Of a stretch of 63,017 nucleotides of DNA, positions 18,220-27,096 are shown piece by piece. The notes below the pieces were generated by a model that was given only the letters and a program-made list of their open reading frames with translations, did not search any database and was not told where the DNA came from. The number at the start of each line of letters is the position of its first letter. Position 1 is the stretch's first letter. The stretch comes from Granulicella sp. dw_53 (GTDB taxonomy: Bacteria > Acidobacteriota > Terriglobia > Terriglobales > Acidobacteriaceae), in the NCBI RefSeq assembly GCF_018449545.1, contig NZ_JAAVUR010000024.1, positions 1-63,017 on the forward strand. The letters run 5' to 3'. The position numbers and the translations under genes were made by a program.

Positions 18220-18256
18220 GTCATCCTAGAGCGAAGCGAAGGACCCCTGTATTTCG
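18220..18256 (+). repeat. R3 repeat (GTCATCCTGAGCG type)
   Basis: GTCATCCTAGAGCGAAGCGA followed by AGGACCCCTGTATTT. Lies between R1 and R2 in the same gap. Similar to 13042. Confidence 0.7.
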
Positions 18257-18330
18257 AAGCGCCACGGTATCCGACGACAAAACCGTCTCAACCCAACCGT
18301 AACACCACAAAAATCACCTCCTCACTTCGA

Positions 18331-18602
18331 TTCCCAGCAAATCCACATGTCAAGCCCCCAAAAAGCACAACTAACTCAAAACAAAGGGAATAAATCCAAA
18401 TAAAAGTGGCACGTTAGTTATGGTCGATCCGCTAAAATAAAAACAGAAGAAAAAATCCTCAAGGCCCGGCTCTACGCCGGGCCTAACTCGTTTCATTGCA
18501 CTTATTTGGCCGTAAGCCCTTTCCTTGGAATAATTTGGCAACCAACACCCGCCGTAGCTCCATAAAAACAAACGGCTTACACCCAGGCAAGGGGGCCCCC
18601 TC
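18331..18602 (+). repeat. R2 repeat copy B
   Basis: Block 1 (CACATGTCAAGCCCCC), block 2 (AAAGTGGCACGTTAGTTATG, CTAAAATAAAAACAGAAG), a GGCCCGGC hairpin, an ATTTGG/AATTTGGCA segment shared with copy D, and the G-rich end (AAGGGGGCCCCC). Unlike other copies the G-rich end faces the start, not the stop, of the next gene (18631). The 17938-18630 gap is thus filled by R1, R3 and R2. Confidence 0.8.
18462..18484 (-). terminator. Intrinsic-terminator-like hairpin inside R2 copy B
   Basis: On the minus strand AGGCCCGGC-GTAGA-GCCGGGCCT is followed by TGAGGATTTTTTCT, a classical intrinsic terminator. No minus-strand gene lies immediately upstream, so it may end an unannotated transcript or be carried by the repeat. 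Confidence 0.65.
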
Positions 18603-18630
18603 CCCGAAAAAGGAAGAAAGGAGAAGAGAG

Positions 18631-19527
18631 ATGCAACAATCCAAACCCGTCGTCACCAACGCACCGGCAACCAAACCCCAGCCCACTCGTGCCCTGCACC
18701 TCTGGCATCTCCTCTCCCTCGACGCCCCCACCGTCGCCACCCTCTGGGCCTGGTTCGTCGCCCGAGCCGCCTCCGTCCACCTTCCCCCCTACGTGCTGGT
18801 CAGCATGTTCCTGGCGGTCTGGATGCTCTACGCCGCAGACCGTCTCCTCGACGCCCGCCAGCTCTTCGCCAACCCCCTCCACACCGACGAGCTAGAGCCC
18901 CGGCACCTCTTCCACCACCGCCACGCCCCAGCCTTCCTCACCGGAATCCTCTTCGCCTCCATCACCCTCGCTGCTCTCCTCCCCCTCCTCATCCCCAGAG
19001 CCCTCGAGCTCTACTCCATCCTCGGAGCCCTCCTCTTCGCCTGGTTCCTTCTCATCCACGCCCGCGCCACGCCATCCTCGGCCTCCAACCGCCGCCTCCC
19101 CAAGGAACTCGCCGTCGGCATCTTCTTCCCCGCCGCCATCTTCATCCCCACCGTCGCCCGCCAGCCCGGTCTGCAGCTCGCCCTGCTCCCTCACGCCATC
19201 CTCTTCGCCGCTGCCTGCAGTATCAACTGCCTCGCTATCTACGCCTGGGAACATCCGGCCCCTCGCCTCGCAGCCCACTGGACCACCCGCCTGGGAACCG
19301 CCCACCTCTCTGCCCTCGCCTCCACAGCCACCGCCATCAGCCTCATATTGGCCCTGCTTACGCGATCCTCCACCCTATGGCCGTTAGCGTTAGCAGCCTG
19401 CCTAAGCTCCCTCACCCTGCTCATCCTCCATCTCCAACACCAGCGCCTTAACCCGATCACCCTGCGCGCAGCCGCCGATCTCGCTCTCCTTACACCCATC
19501 CTGCTCCTCCCCTGGATGTCCAAATGA
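18631..19527 (+). CDS. Polytopic membrane protein, UbiA-like
   Basis: 298 aa from the ATG at 18631, preceded by AAGGAGAAGAGAG. About eight hydrophobic segments. The N-terminal half (AWFVARAASVHLPPYVLVSM, then WMLYAADRLLDARQL) is like degenerate UbiA-family prenyltransferases, with an Asp-x3-Asp rather than the full NDxxDxxxD. RHLFHHRH and RRLPKELAVG are further polar loops. The stop overlaps the next start (ATGA), so it is translationally coupled to the methyltransferase. A role with lipid or quinone head groups is only a guess. Confidence 0.65.
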   Translation: MQQSKPVVTNAPATKPQPTRALHLWHLLSLDAPTVATLWAWFVARAASVHLPPYVLVSMFLAVWMLYAADRLLDARQLFANPLHTDELEPRHLFHHRHAPAFLTGILFASITLAALLPLLIPRALELYSILGALLFAWFLLIHARATPSSASNRRLPKELAVGIFFPAAIFIPTVARQPGLQLALLPHAILFAAACSINCLAIYAWEHPAPRLAAHWTTRLGTAHLSALASTATAISLILALLTRSSTLWPLALAACLSSLTLLILHLQHQRLNPITLRAAADLALLTPILLLPWMSK

Positions 19528-20267
19528 AGACGAAGACGCTCCAAATGACCACCAACGTTAACTTCGACCGCATAGCCCGCTCCTATCGCTGGCTCGAACA
19601 CCTCACCCTCGGCTCCGCCCTCCAGCGCTGCCGAACCCACTTCATGCCCGCCCTCCTCCATCAAAGAAGAGCTCTCGTCCTCGGCGACGGAGATGGCCGC
19701 TTTCTAGCCGCCCTTCTCGCCGCCAATCCCCAGCTCCACGCCGATGCAGTCGACACCAGCCGCATCATGTTGCAGCTCCTGCGCGAGCACTGCGCCGCCG
19801 CCTCCTCCACCGCCGCCACCCGCCTCAAAACCCACCAGGTCAGCGCCCTCACCTACACTCCGGTTCGAGCCTGCGACCTCATCGTCTCCCACTTCTTCCT
19901 CGACTGCCTCACCCAACCCGAGGTCGATCTCCTCATCCATCGCCTCGCAGCCAACCTCCAGCCCGGAATGCTTTGGCTCGTCTCCGACTTCCGCATCCCA
20001 CCCAACGGAATGCGCCTTCCAGCCCACATCTTCGTCCGCAGCCTCTACGCGGCCTTCAGCCTGCTCACCGGCCTCCGCACCACCCACCTCCCCGACCACG
20101 TCCGCCCCTTCACCGAAGCCCGCTTCGTCCGCATCGCCCACCATCACTCCCTCTTCGGCCTCCTCACCACCGAACTCTGGGCCCGTCCTATCGTCCACCC
20201 CGAAGCCGACCCCATCGGCTATCGCGTCGAAGTGGAGGCTGAAGTAAACTTGACTCAGGTTTTATGA
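19524..20267 (+). CDS. Class I SAM-dependent methyltransferase
   Basis: 247 aa. Motif I ALVLGDGDGRFLAALL, acidic loop AVDTSRIML, and DLIVSHFFLDCLTQPEVD in the post-motif position give a Rossmann methyltransferase fold. N-terminal FDRIARSYRWLEHLTLG resembles UbiE-like enzymes. Overlaps both neighbours by four bases (ATGA), so the three genes 18631-20797 form a tightly coupled unit. Substrate unknown; the neighbouring membrane protein suggests a lipid-like acceptor. Confidence 0.85.
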   Translation: MKTKTLQMTTNVNFDRIARSYRWLEHLTLGSALQRCRTHFMPALLHQRRALVLGDGDGRFLAALLAANPQLHADAVDTSRIMLQLLREHCAAASSTAATRLKTHQVSALTYTPVRACDLIVSHFFLDCLTQPEVDLLIHRLAANLQPGMLWLVSDFRIPPNGMRLPAHIFVRSLYAAFSLLTGLRTTHLPDHVRPFTEARFVRIAHHHSLFGLLTTELWARPIVHPEADPIGYRVEVEAEVNLTQVL

Positions 20268-20797
20268 ATCTCTTTATCCTCCGTCACGCCAGCGCAGGCA
20301 CCCGCAGAGCCAACCCGCTCCTGGACACCAGGAGACCTCTCGACAAGGACGGCAAGCGCCACTGCCTGCAACTCGCCCACGTCCTTAACGCCCTCGACGT
20401 CCAGTTCGACCTCATCGTCTCCAGCCCGCTCAAGCGCAGCCTTCAGACAGCCTCGCTCATCGGCACCGAGACCGGCTACGAGGCCCAGATCCTCCACTCC
20501 AACGCCCTCGCGCCCGCAGCCGCCCTCAGGGACTTTCAGAACCTCCTCAAAGAGTGTTCCAAGGTCGAGAACCTGCTCGTCGTAGGCCACAATCCCAACC
20601 TCACCGCCTTCCTCGGAGCGCTCCTCGTCCCAGCCGCGACCGCTCCAGCCAGCGTTCGCCTCCGCAAAGGCTCCCTCGCCCGCCTCAGCCTCACCCGCGG
20701 CCCCGCAACCCTTCAGGGCCTGCTCGATCCCCGCATTGTGCGAGCCCTCTACGCGACCTCGACCAAGAGCTCCCGCCGGAAGACCTCCCGGAAGTAG
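20264..20797 (+). CDS. sixA: SixA-type histidine phosphatase
   Basis: 177 aa. LRHASAG at 6-12 is the phosphate-accepting RHG-like motif (His8), and VVGHNP (His109) is the second catalytic His. Length and the SSPLKRSLQTA segment fit SixA, which dephosphorylates phosphohistidine proteins. Starts by ATGA overlap with the methyltransferase. Its last 49 bases overlap the 3' end of the convergent Ppx/GppA gene, and the C-terminus is basic (TKSSRRKTSRK), probably a result of that overlap. Confidence 0.88.
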   Translation: MNLFILRHASAGTRRANPLLDTRRPLDKDGKRHCLQLAHVLNALDVQFDLIVSSPLKRSLQTASLIGTETGYEAQILHSNALAPAAALRDFQNLLKECSKVENLLVVGHNPNLTAFLGALLVPAATAPASVRLRKGSLARLSLTRGPATLQGLLDPRIVRALYATSTKSSRRKTSRK

Positions 20798-22290
20798 TCC
20801 CGCTCCTTCCGCAGCGACCAGGCCTCCAGCTCCGCTCCGCCTCGCCCCGGAACGAGCTGCAGCACCACCCGCTTCGGATACACCAGCGTCCGCATCTTCA
20901 CCACCGCGCTCGCACGATCCTGGTTCAAGGCCACCGCCAGCCGCAGCAGCACTCCTGCCCGCACCACATGCGCCTGCTGTTCCACCGGAATCCCCCGCAT
21001 CACACGGTCCATCGGATCCGGACGGCTCTTCCCCAGATACCGCGCCAGCGCACTCACAATCAGCCTCTGCTCCGGCGAAAATCCAAAGATCTCCGAGTTC
21101 GCAATGATGTACTGCGTATGCCGGAAATGTCCTTGATGGTTCATGAACTTCCCCACCTCCTGCAACATCGCTGCAGACTCCAGCCAAAGCTTGTACTCCG
21201 AAGGCAACTGATGCACAGCAGGCATCGCATCGAACAACTCCACCACATGCTGCCGAACTGGCTCTGTCTTCCGCTGATCGATCCCATACCGAACGCACAG
21301 CTCCAGAACTCCAGCCCAACGTTCCTGCTCGATCTTCTTGTGCACCGAAGCCCGCAGATCGACCTCACCCAGCATCTGCGCCAAAATCCCATCCCGCAAT
21401 CCCAGCGGCGAGTACCGAAAGCCCTTCAGCCCCATCCGCTCCAGCAGACTCGCATACACCTGCGCTCCGCCGACGATGATCTCCGACCTCTTCGGCCCGA
21501 TCCCCGGAACCGCCTCGCGCTCCGCATTGGTCATCTTCGCCAGCCGATCCGCCAGCATCCGGACATCCGCCGTAACCGCCACATTCGTCCGCACCCGCTT
21601 CCGCGCACCACCAGGTCGCTTGACGATAGATACACTCGCCTCCGCCAGCGCCGCAGCCGTCCCCGACGTGGCAATCACCAGCCCAACCCGCGGAGTCCCC
21701 AGCTTCTTCTCCGCCCTCTTCAGCTCCCGGTCGATGAACTGCTTCAGCCTCGCCACATCCGCCTTCGCCGGAGGATCGGTCCGCAGGAACTCCTGCTGCA
21801 GCCTTACCGCTCCCAGCGGCAGGCTGACCATCGCCTTCACCCTCCCCGCGTCCGACAGCGTAACCTCACAGCTCCCACCCCCAAGATCGATCAGCAGACA
21901 TCTCCCGCGAGCCCCCACCTCATGCGTCACCACACCGAGGTGGATCAGCCGTCCCTCCTCCAGCCCCGAGATCACCTCCACACTCCATCCCGTCGTCGAC
22001 TTCACCCACTCCGTAAACGCCGCCGCGTTCCGAGCATCCCGCATCGCGCTCGTCGCAACCACCCTAACCTTATCCACGACATGCAGTTGCACCGCCTTAT
22101 GGAAGCGCTTCAACGCCCGGATCGTCCCCGCCATCGCCTCCGGAGAGATCACCCCCGTCTGGAAGACACTCTCTCCCAGCCGCGTCACCTCGCGATCCTC
22201 ATGCAGCGTCTTCAACCGGTGCTGCTGCACCGAAGCGATCTTCAACCGACAAGAATTCGATCCAATATCGATCGCCGCAAACGTAGGCAT
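20749..22290 (-). CDS. Ppx/GppA phosphatase
   Basis: 513 aa exopolyphosphatase / pppGpp phosphatase. FAAIDIGSNSCRLKIA near the N-terminus and LIDLGGGSCEVTL at about 154-166 are the ASKHA phosphate motifs; ATSAMRDARN and GTAAALAEAS also fit. The region after about 310 is an HD-like helical domain as in long Ppx. It would hydrolyse polyphosphate or pppGpp in the cytoplasm. Convergent and overlapping with sixA by 49 bp; divergent from the GT39 pair. Confidence 0.92.
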   Translation of the reverse strand: MPTFAAIDIGSNSCRLKIASVQQHRLKTLHEDREVTRLGESVFQTGVISPEAMAGTIRALKRFHKAVQLHVVDKVRVVATSAMRDARNAAAFTEWVKSTTGWSVEVISGLEEGRLIHLGVVTHEVGARGRCLLIDLGGGSCEVTLSDAGRVKAMVSLPLGAVRLQQEFLRTDPPAKADVARLKQFIDRELKRAEKKLGTPRVGLVIATSGTAAALAEASVSIVKRPGGARKRVRTNVAVTADVRMLADRLAKMTNAEREAVPGIGPKRSEIIVGGAQVYASLLERMGLKGFRYSPLGLRDGILAQMLGEVDLRASVHKKIEQERWAGVLELCVRYGIDQRKTEPVRQHVVELFDAMPAVHQLPSEYKLWLESAAMLQEVGKFMNHQGHFRHTQYIIANSEIFGFSPEQRLIVSALARYLGKSRPDPMDRVMRGIPVEQQAHVVRAGVLLRLAVALNQDRASAVVKMRTLVYPKRVVLQLVPGRGGAELEAWSLRKERDYFREVFRRELLVEVA

Positions 22291-22474
22291 CTGGCAAACT
22301 CCCCTTCAAATCGGCGTATTACTCCCACCACAAATGACGATACATGGAACCCGTCCCGGCCATTTCATTCGCCGCAATGTCGTCCACCGTACGAATCATT
22401 TCAACGCTCTACGAGAATCTCAGGGAATAGAAATCCCGTCTAATCCATTTATGCTGGTAGAGCAAAGCAGTTCA

Positions 22475-24547
22475 ATGAACCTCATAACCGTCCAACAGCC
22501 CACGAGTACCCCCCAACCGAGTGCCCTTAGCCCGGACGGCCCTCGCCACAAAGTGGCGCTCCTGATTCTCAGCGGAGTCTGGTTAATCCTCTTCTTCGCT
22601 GCCCTCTTCGCCCCTCCCCTCCTGGACGACGCCGATGCCACCCACGCCAGCGCAGCCCGCCACATGGCGCTCTCCGGCGATTGGGTCACCCTCCACGTCA
22701 ACGGCATCCGCTACCTGGAGAAGGCGCCCCTCCCCTACTGGCTCGTAGCGATCTCCTTCAAAATATTCGGCTTCAACGCCTTCGCCGCCCACCTCCCCCA
22801 GGCCATCGCCGTCTTCCTCCTCGCCCTCTTGGGCTACCGCTGGGCCCGGGAGGCCTTCGACCCCCGCACCGCCCTCTACACCGGTCTCGCCACCCTCACC
22901 TCCGCCGGAGTCTTCCTCTTCACCCGCATCTTCATCCCCGAAGTCCTGCTCTCGCTCCTACTCTGCACCGCACTCTACTGCTTCCTCCATGCTCTGGGCG
23001 CAAGAACCGCCTCAAAGTCCGAAGGCCGATACCCAGCCTCCCAGCCGTGGACCGTAGCCTCCCGTCCGGCCTCCTTTCTCTCCTCCACCGCCCACGCCTA
23101 TCTCATGTGGACCGCCCTGGCCCTCGCCGTCCTCACCAAGGGCCTCGTCGCCCTGGTCTTCTTCTTCGGCACCGCCATCGTCTACCTCTTCCTCACCGGC
23201 GACTACAAAAACTGGCGTCTCCTCAAGCCCTTCAGCGGCCCCCTGCTCCTCCTCGCAATCGCCGCCCCCTGGCACATCCTCGCTGGACTCCGCAACACCG
23301 GGGGCATGAACGGCCACGGCTTCTTCTGGTTCTACTTCATCAACGAGCATCTCCTCCGCTTCCTCGGCCGGCGCTTCCCCAAGGACTACAACAAGCTCCC
23401 CGCCTACCTCTTCTGGAGCCTCCATCTCGTCTGGCTCTTTCCCTGGAGCCTCTTCGCTCCTCTTGCAGCCATTCCAGCCTTCCGCGCCCTGCGCAACAAT
23501 CAGAACCTCAACGAAGACGAACGCCGCGACCTCGAGCCTACCCCCCGCACCTTCACCCAGAGCACGACCCTCCTGCTCGTCCTCTTCTCCGCCCTGGTCC
23601 TCGGCTTCTTCTCCCTCTCCACCAACCAGGAGTACTACACCTTTCCCGCCTACCTTCCGCTGCTGCTTCTCCTCTGCGCCAGCTTGGTCAAAGCGGAACA
23701 GTCCTTCGCTGCAGATCCCTCCTCGCGCCGTTGGATCACCTTCGGCCACGCCACCCTCACCGTCATCGGCCTGACCGTCGCCGCGACCCTCGTCTACGGC
23801 CTGTGGAGTTCGCGCCACCTCGCCTTCGTTCCCGACATCGGAGACCTCCTCGCCCACCGCGGCGTAGGAGACTACACCCTCTCCATGTCGCACCTCTTCG
23901 ACCTCACCGGCCCCAGCTTCGCAGCCCTCCGGCTCCCTGCGACCCTCGCCGCGCTCGCCTTCGCTCTCGGACCCGCCACTGCCTGGATTCTTCGCAGACA
24001 GCGCCGCCACCTCGCCGCCACCACCGCCATCGCCATCACCAGCGCGGTCTTTCTAATCGCAGCTCACATCGCTCTCATCCGCTTCGGTCCCATGCTCTCC
24101 TCCCAGGACCTCGCCGAGAAGATCCAGGAGCTCGAAGACGACGGCAACGTCACCGCCGACCGTCAGATCCTCCTCTACGGCGACCAGTCCTACGGCTCTT
24201 CTATCCCCTTCTACCTCGCCGAGCCGCTCGACCAGCCCATCTCCCTCGTCGACGGCCGCTCCTCCTCCATGCTCTTCGGCTCCACCTTCCCCGACGCGCC
24301 TCCCATCTTCCTCACCCCCAACGACCTCGCCTCCACCTGGGGCACCGGTAGACGCAAGCTCCTCTTCGTCCCGTTGGAAAAACGCGACGAGGTCGATCAC
24401 CTCCTCGGCAGCCGCAAGATCCTCATCGAAGAGACCTCCGGCAAAGCTCTCTTCACCGATCGTCCCCTCGATCCCACCCATATCCGTCCGAATGCGCCGC
24501 ACGAGCCCGAACTTCATGCGAAACTAGCCAAGATCCTCACAAAATAA
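22475..24547 (+). CDS. GT39-family membrane glycosyltransferase (ArnT/PMT-like), copy 1
   Basis: 690 aa from the ATG at 22475 (22451 is an alternative in the same frame). About twelve membrane segments. The first periplasmic loop carries LLDDADATHASAARHM with the conserved acidic pair, then YLEKAPLPYW; later NEHLLRFLGRR and the STNQEYYTFPAYLPLLL segment are typical of ArnT-like lipid-linked sugar transferases. A soluble C-terminal region (about 540-690) follows. Transfers a sugar from a polyprenyl-phosphate donor to an envelope acceptor. Tandem with a paralogue starting 1 nt after its stop. Confidence 0.88.
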   Translation: MNLITVQQPTSTPQPSALSPDGPRHKVALLILSGVWLILFFAALFAPPLLDDADATHASAARHMALSGDWVTLHVNGIRYLEKAPLPYWLVAISFKIFGFNAFAAHLPQAIAVFLLALLGYRWAREAFDPRTALYTGLATLTSAGVFLFTRIFIPEVLLSLLLCTALYCFLHALGARTASKSEGRYPASQPWTVASRPASFLSSTAHAYLMWTALALAVLTKGLVALVFFFGTAIVYLFLTGDYKNWRLLKPFSGPLLLLAIAAPWHILAGLRNTGGMNGHGFFWFYFINEHLLRFLGRRFPKDYNKLPAYLFWSLHLVWLFPWSLFAPLAAIPAFRALRNNQNLNEDERRDLEPTPRTFTQSTTLLLVLFSALVLGFFSLSTNQEYYTFPAYLPLLLLLCASLVKAEQSFAADPSSRRWITFGHATLTVIGLTVAATLVYGLWSSRHLAFVPDIGDLLAHRGVGDYTLSMSHLFDLTGPSFAALRLPATLAALAFALGPATAWILRRQRRHLAATTAIAITSAVFLIAAHIALIRFGPMLSSQDLAEKIQELEDDGNVTADRQILLYGDQSYGSSIPFYLAEPLDQPISLVDGRSSSMLFGSTFPDAPPIFLTPNDLASTWGTGRRKLLFVPLEKRDEVDHLLGSRKILIEETSGKALFTDRPLDPTHIRPNAPHEPELHAKLAKILTK

Positions 24548-24548
24548 C

Positions 24549-26588
24549 TTGCACGAAGTTACAGCTAAAATCGCACCGATCCCTACAGGAACCCAGGAAC
24601 GAGCCGCAAGCAGACACTGCTGGAAGCTACGCTCCATCGCCATCCTCGTCTTCGCTTGGCTCCTCCTCCAGTTCGGCGGCATCTTCAGCCCCGGCCTCCT
24701 GGATGACGTCGACTCCATCTACATTGAGATCGCGCGCGAGATGCTTCACCGCCACGACTTCGTCACCCCATACATCAACGGCATCCGCTTCTTCGACAAG
24801 CCCCCTCTGATGTACTGGATGGCCGCAGGCTCCATGCACCTCTTCGGAGAGACGGACTGGGCTGCCCGCATCCCCCTCATCCTCTCCGTCCTGGCCCTCC
24901 TCCTCGCCGTATACGCCTTGGGCATCCGCCTCTTCCGCGAGATCTCCCCCGTACAAAGCCCCGACCGCGGAGGCCTCTACGCCGCACTCATCGTCGCCAC
25001 CAGCATCGGCCCCTACCTCTTCACCCGCTTCTACATCCCCGATATCCTCCTCTGCCTCTGGATGACCCTCGGCGTCCACCTCACCCTCATAGCCTTGGAC
25101 CGCATCCACCAAAATTCAATCCCACTCAAGACTCCCCGCAGCGCCAGTCGCTTCCCCCGCTCTTATCAGCCTCTATCCTCTTCATCCCCGTTACGCCCTG
25201 CAGCCTCAGCCCTCCTCCCCTGCCTCGCCTTTGCCGCAGTCCTGGCCCTCAACGTCCTCACCAAAGGGCTCATCGGCCTGGTCTTCCCCATCGCCTTCGT
25301 CTTTCTCTATCTGGCCTTCACCAAACAACTCCACCTCCTGCCGAAGCTCCACCTCCTCCCCAGCACAGCCGTCTTCCTCGCTATCGCCGCCCCCTGGCAC
25401 ATCCTCGCCGCACTGCGTACCCCTGCAATCTCACTCCCCGCAGGGCTCGGCCTCCCCGCAACCGGCGGCTGGACGTGGTTCTATCTCTACAACGAACACA
25501 TCGCCCGCTTCCTCGCCAAACGCATCCCCCACGACTACGGCCAGGTCCCCATCCCTCTCTTCTGGCTCATGCTCCTCGTCTGGGTCATGCCCTGGTCCAC
25601 CTTCATCCCCGGAGCGCTCACCCGCCACATCCGCGCGCTCCGCAACCGCGCCATCACCACCGCGCAGGACTACGAAGCCGCCCTCGCGCTGCTCCTCTGG
25701 ACAGGCATCGTCATGGGCTTCTTCACCCTCTCCTCCCGCCAGGAGTACTACTCGCTCCCCGCCATCCCCGCTCTGGCCCTGATGGCCGGCGGCCTCCTCA
25801 CCCGGGCCGAGTCCAACGGCAGCGAACCGGCAGCACAACGCAGTGCCCTCCGCTGGTCCACTTGGTTCCTCCTCCCCATTACTACCCTCATCGCCGTCGT
25901 CTGCGGTTACTTCTCCCTCACCGCTCCTCGGCTCGTCCCCGGACCCGACGGCCGCATCCCCGATCTCGCTGACCTGCTCTCCAACAATCCGAGCCTCTAT
26001 AACCTCTCCCTCGGCCACCTCTACGACCTCACCGGAGACGCCATGGGACTCTTCCGTGGCCCTCTCACCGCCGTCGCCCTCAGCATGATCGCCGTTGGCC
26101 CCATCGCCCTTCTGCTTCGCCGCCGTGGCTCTGCCTTCGCCGCAAACCTCACCTTGGCCGCCGGCATGACCGTCACCCTGCTCGCCGCTCACGAGGGCCT
26201 CATCCGCTTCAACCCCATCCTCGGCTCCAAGGGCCTCGCCCTCAGCATCGACCAAGCCCAGCAGTCCACACCCACCCCACCCGGCAAACCCCAGGACCTC
26301 ATCGTCCTCGACGGCGAACTCACCTCCGGCTCCACTCTCATCTTCTACACCCGCCAGCAACTCCACCTCATTGACGGCCGCGTAAACGGCCTCTGGTACG
26401 GCAGCTTCTGGCCCGACGCCCCCGCCATCTTCGAGACAGAAAACTCCCTCCACCAGCTCTGGTCCAGCCCCCGCCGCATCTTCCTCTTCACCTACAACTC
26501 CACCTCCCGCAAACACGACCTCGCCCCCTACGGCGCCGTCCGCACCCTATCCACCGCCGGCGGAAAATCCATCCTAACCAACCGCTAA
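24549..26588 (+). CDS. GT39-family membrane glycosyltransferase (ArnT/PMT-like), copy 2
   Basis: 679 aa. Starts with TTG at 24549, one base after the upstream stop; no ATG precedes the first membrane helix, so coupling by re-initiation is likely. Parallel motifs to copy 1: LLDDVDSIYIEIAREM, FFDKPPLMYWM, NEHIARFLAKR and SRQEYYSLPAIPALALM. The C-terminal soluble part again ends with a segment like LIDGRVNGLWYGSFWPDAP, matching LVDGRSSSMLFGSTFPDAP of copy 1. The pair has diverged clearly, suggesting different donors or acceptors. Confidence 0.87.
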   Translation: MHEVTAKIAPIPTGTQERAASRHCWKLRSIAILVFAWLLLQFGGIFSPGLLDDVDSIYIEIAREMLHRHDFVTPYINGIRFFDKPPLMYWMAAGSMHLFGETDWAARIPLILSVLALLLAVYALGIRLFREISPVQSPDRGGLYAALIVATSIGPYLFTRFYIPDILLCLWMTLGVHLTLIALDRIHQNSIPLKTPRSASRFPRSYQPLSSSSPLRPAASALLPCLAFAAVLALNVLTKGLIGLVFPIAFVFLYLAFTKQLHLLPKLHLLPSTAVFLAIAAPWHILAALRTPAISLPAGLGLPATGGWTWFYLYNEHIARFLAKRIPHDYGQVPIPLFWLMLLVWVMPWSTFIPGALTRHIRALRNRAITTAQDYEAALALLLWTGIVMGFFTLSSRQEYYSLPAIPALALMAGGLLTRAESNGSEPAAQRSALRWSTWFLLPITTLIAVVCGYFSLTAPRLVPGPDGRIPDLADLLSNNPSLYNLSLGHLYDLTGDAMGLFRGPLTAVALSMIAVGPIALLLRRRGSAFAANLTLAAGMTVTLLAAHEGLIRFNPILGSKGLALSIDQAQQSTPTPPGKPQDLIVLDGELTSGSTLIFYTRQQLHLIDGRVNGLWYGSFWPDAPAIFETENSLHQLWSSPRRIFLFTYNSTSRKHDLAPYGAVRTLSTAGGKSILTNR

Positions 26589-26645
26589 CTCCCCCTCGCC
26601 CGCACAAACCCGGCCAAGAACCACCTCAAAACCCAACCTGAGCCC

Positions 26646-26724
26646 AAAAGCGGGTGCCCCATCCTATTTGCAGTATCACCGCAAATAGGGTGGGGTATCG
26701 GGCAAAGCCCGACCGCCTTCCTTC
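26646..26724 (+). repeat. R1 repeat copy 4 (double hairpin)
   Basis: Lies 57 nt after the second GT39 stop. First stem CCCCATCCTATTTGC/GCAAATAGGGTGGGG with a changed loop (AGTATCACC). Second hairpin CGGGC-AAA-GCCCG. Confidence 0.88.
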
Positions 26725-26739
26725 CATAACGCACAACAC

Positions 26740-26781
26740 CCCGGGTGCCATCCTTCGCGCCTTGTCTCGCGAAGGGTGGGA
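26740..26781 (+). repeat. R1b hairpin, variant of R1
   Basis: CCGGGTGCCATCCTTCGCG pairs with CGCGAAGGGTGG around a short loop; the same variant as 1693, again downstream of an R1 and upstream of an R2. Confidence 0.7.
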
Positions 26782-26840
26782 AGTAAACCATCACACAGCC
26801 GAACCCACGCCCACCCAACAACTTACAACCCCAACCCATA

Positions 26841-27096
26841 AAAAACCCAACAAAACACCATGTCAAGCCCCAAAACCACCCAAACCCATAAAAATCAGCA
26901 AGATCCAACTGGCACTTTAGTTACGATCAAACCAATAAAATAGAACTAGAAAAATAAACCGCCCAGCGCGGCCAGAAGCTCTTTGCCAACCCAACCACCT
27001 CGCGAACCAAGCGAAGCCGAAAGCAAACGGCAAAAAGTCCACCCCCAACCAACCTGAAATGAAGAATTTAACCCAAAAAAGGGGGGAGGGGGTGCA
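26841..27096 (+). repeat. R2 repeat copy C
   Basis: Block 1 (CCATGTCAAGCCCCAAAACC), block 2 (ATCAGCAAGATCCAACTGGC then ACTTTAGTTACG, AATAAAATAGAACTAGA) and the G-rich end GGGGGGAGGGGGTGC (27081-27095) abutting the stop codon of the HpnI-like gene. Shares ATCAGCAAGATCC with copy E. The 26589-27096 gap contains only repeats. Confidence 0.82.

Noticed and set aside
20554..22443. 629-aa plus-strand open frame over sixA and Ppx/GppA
   Set aside because: Arginine/proline-rich shadow of the Ppx/GppA gene, which has ASKHA motifs.
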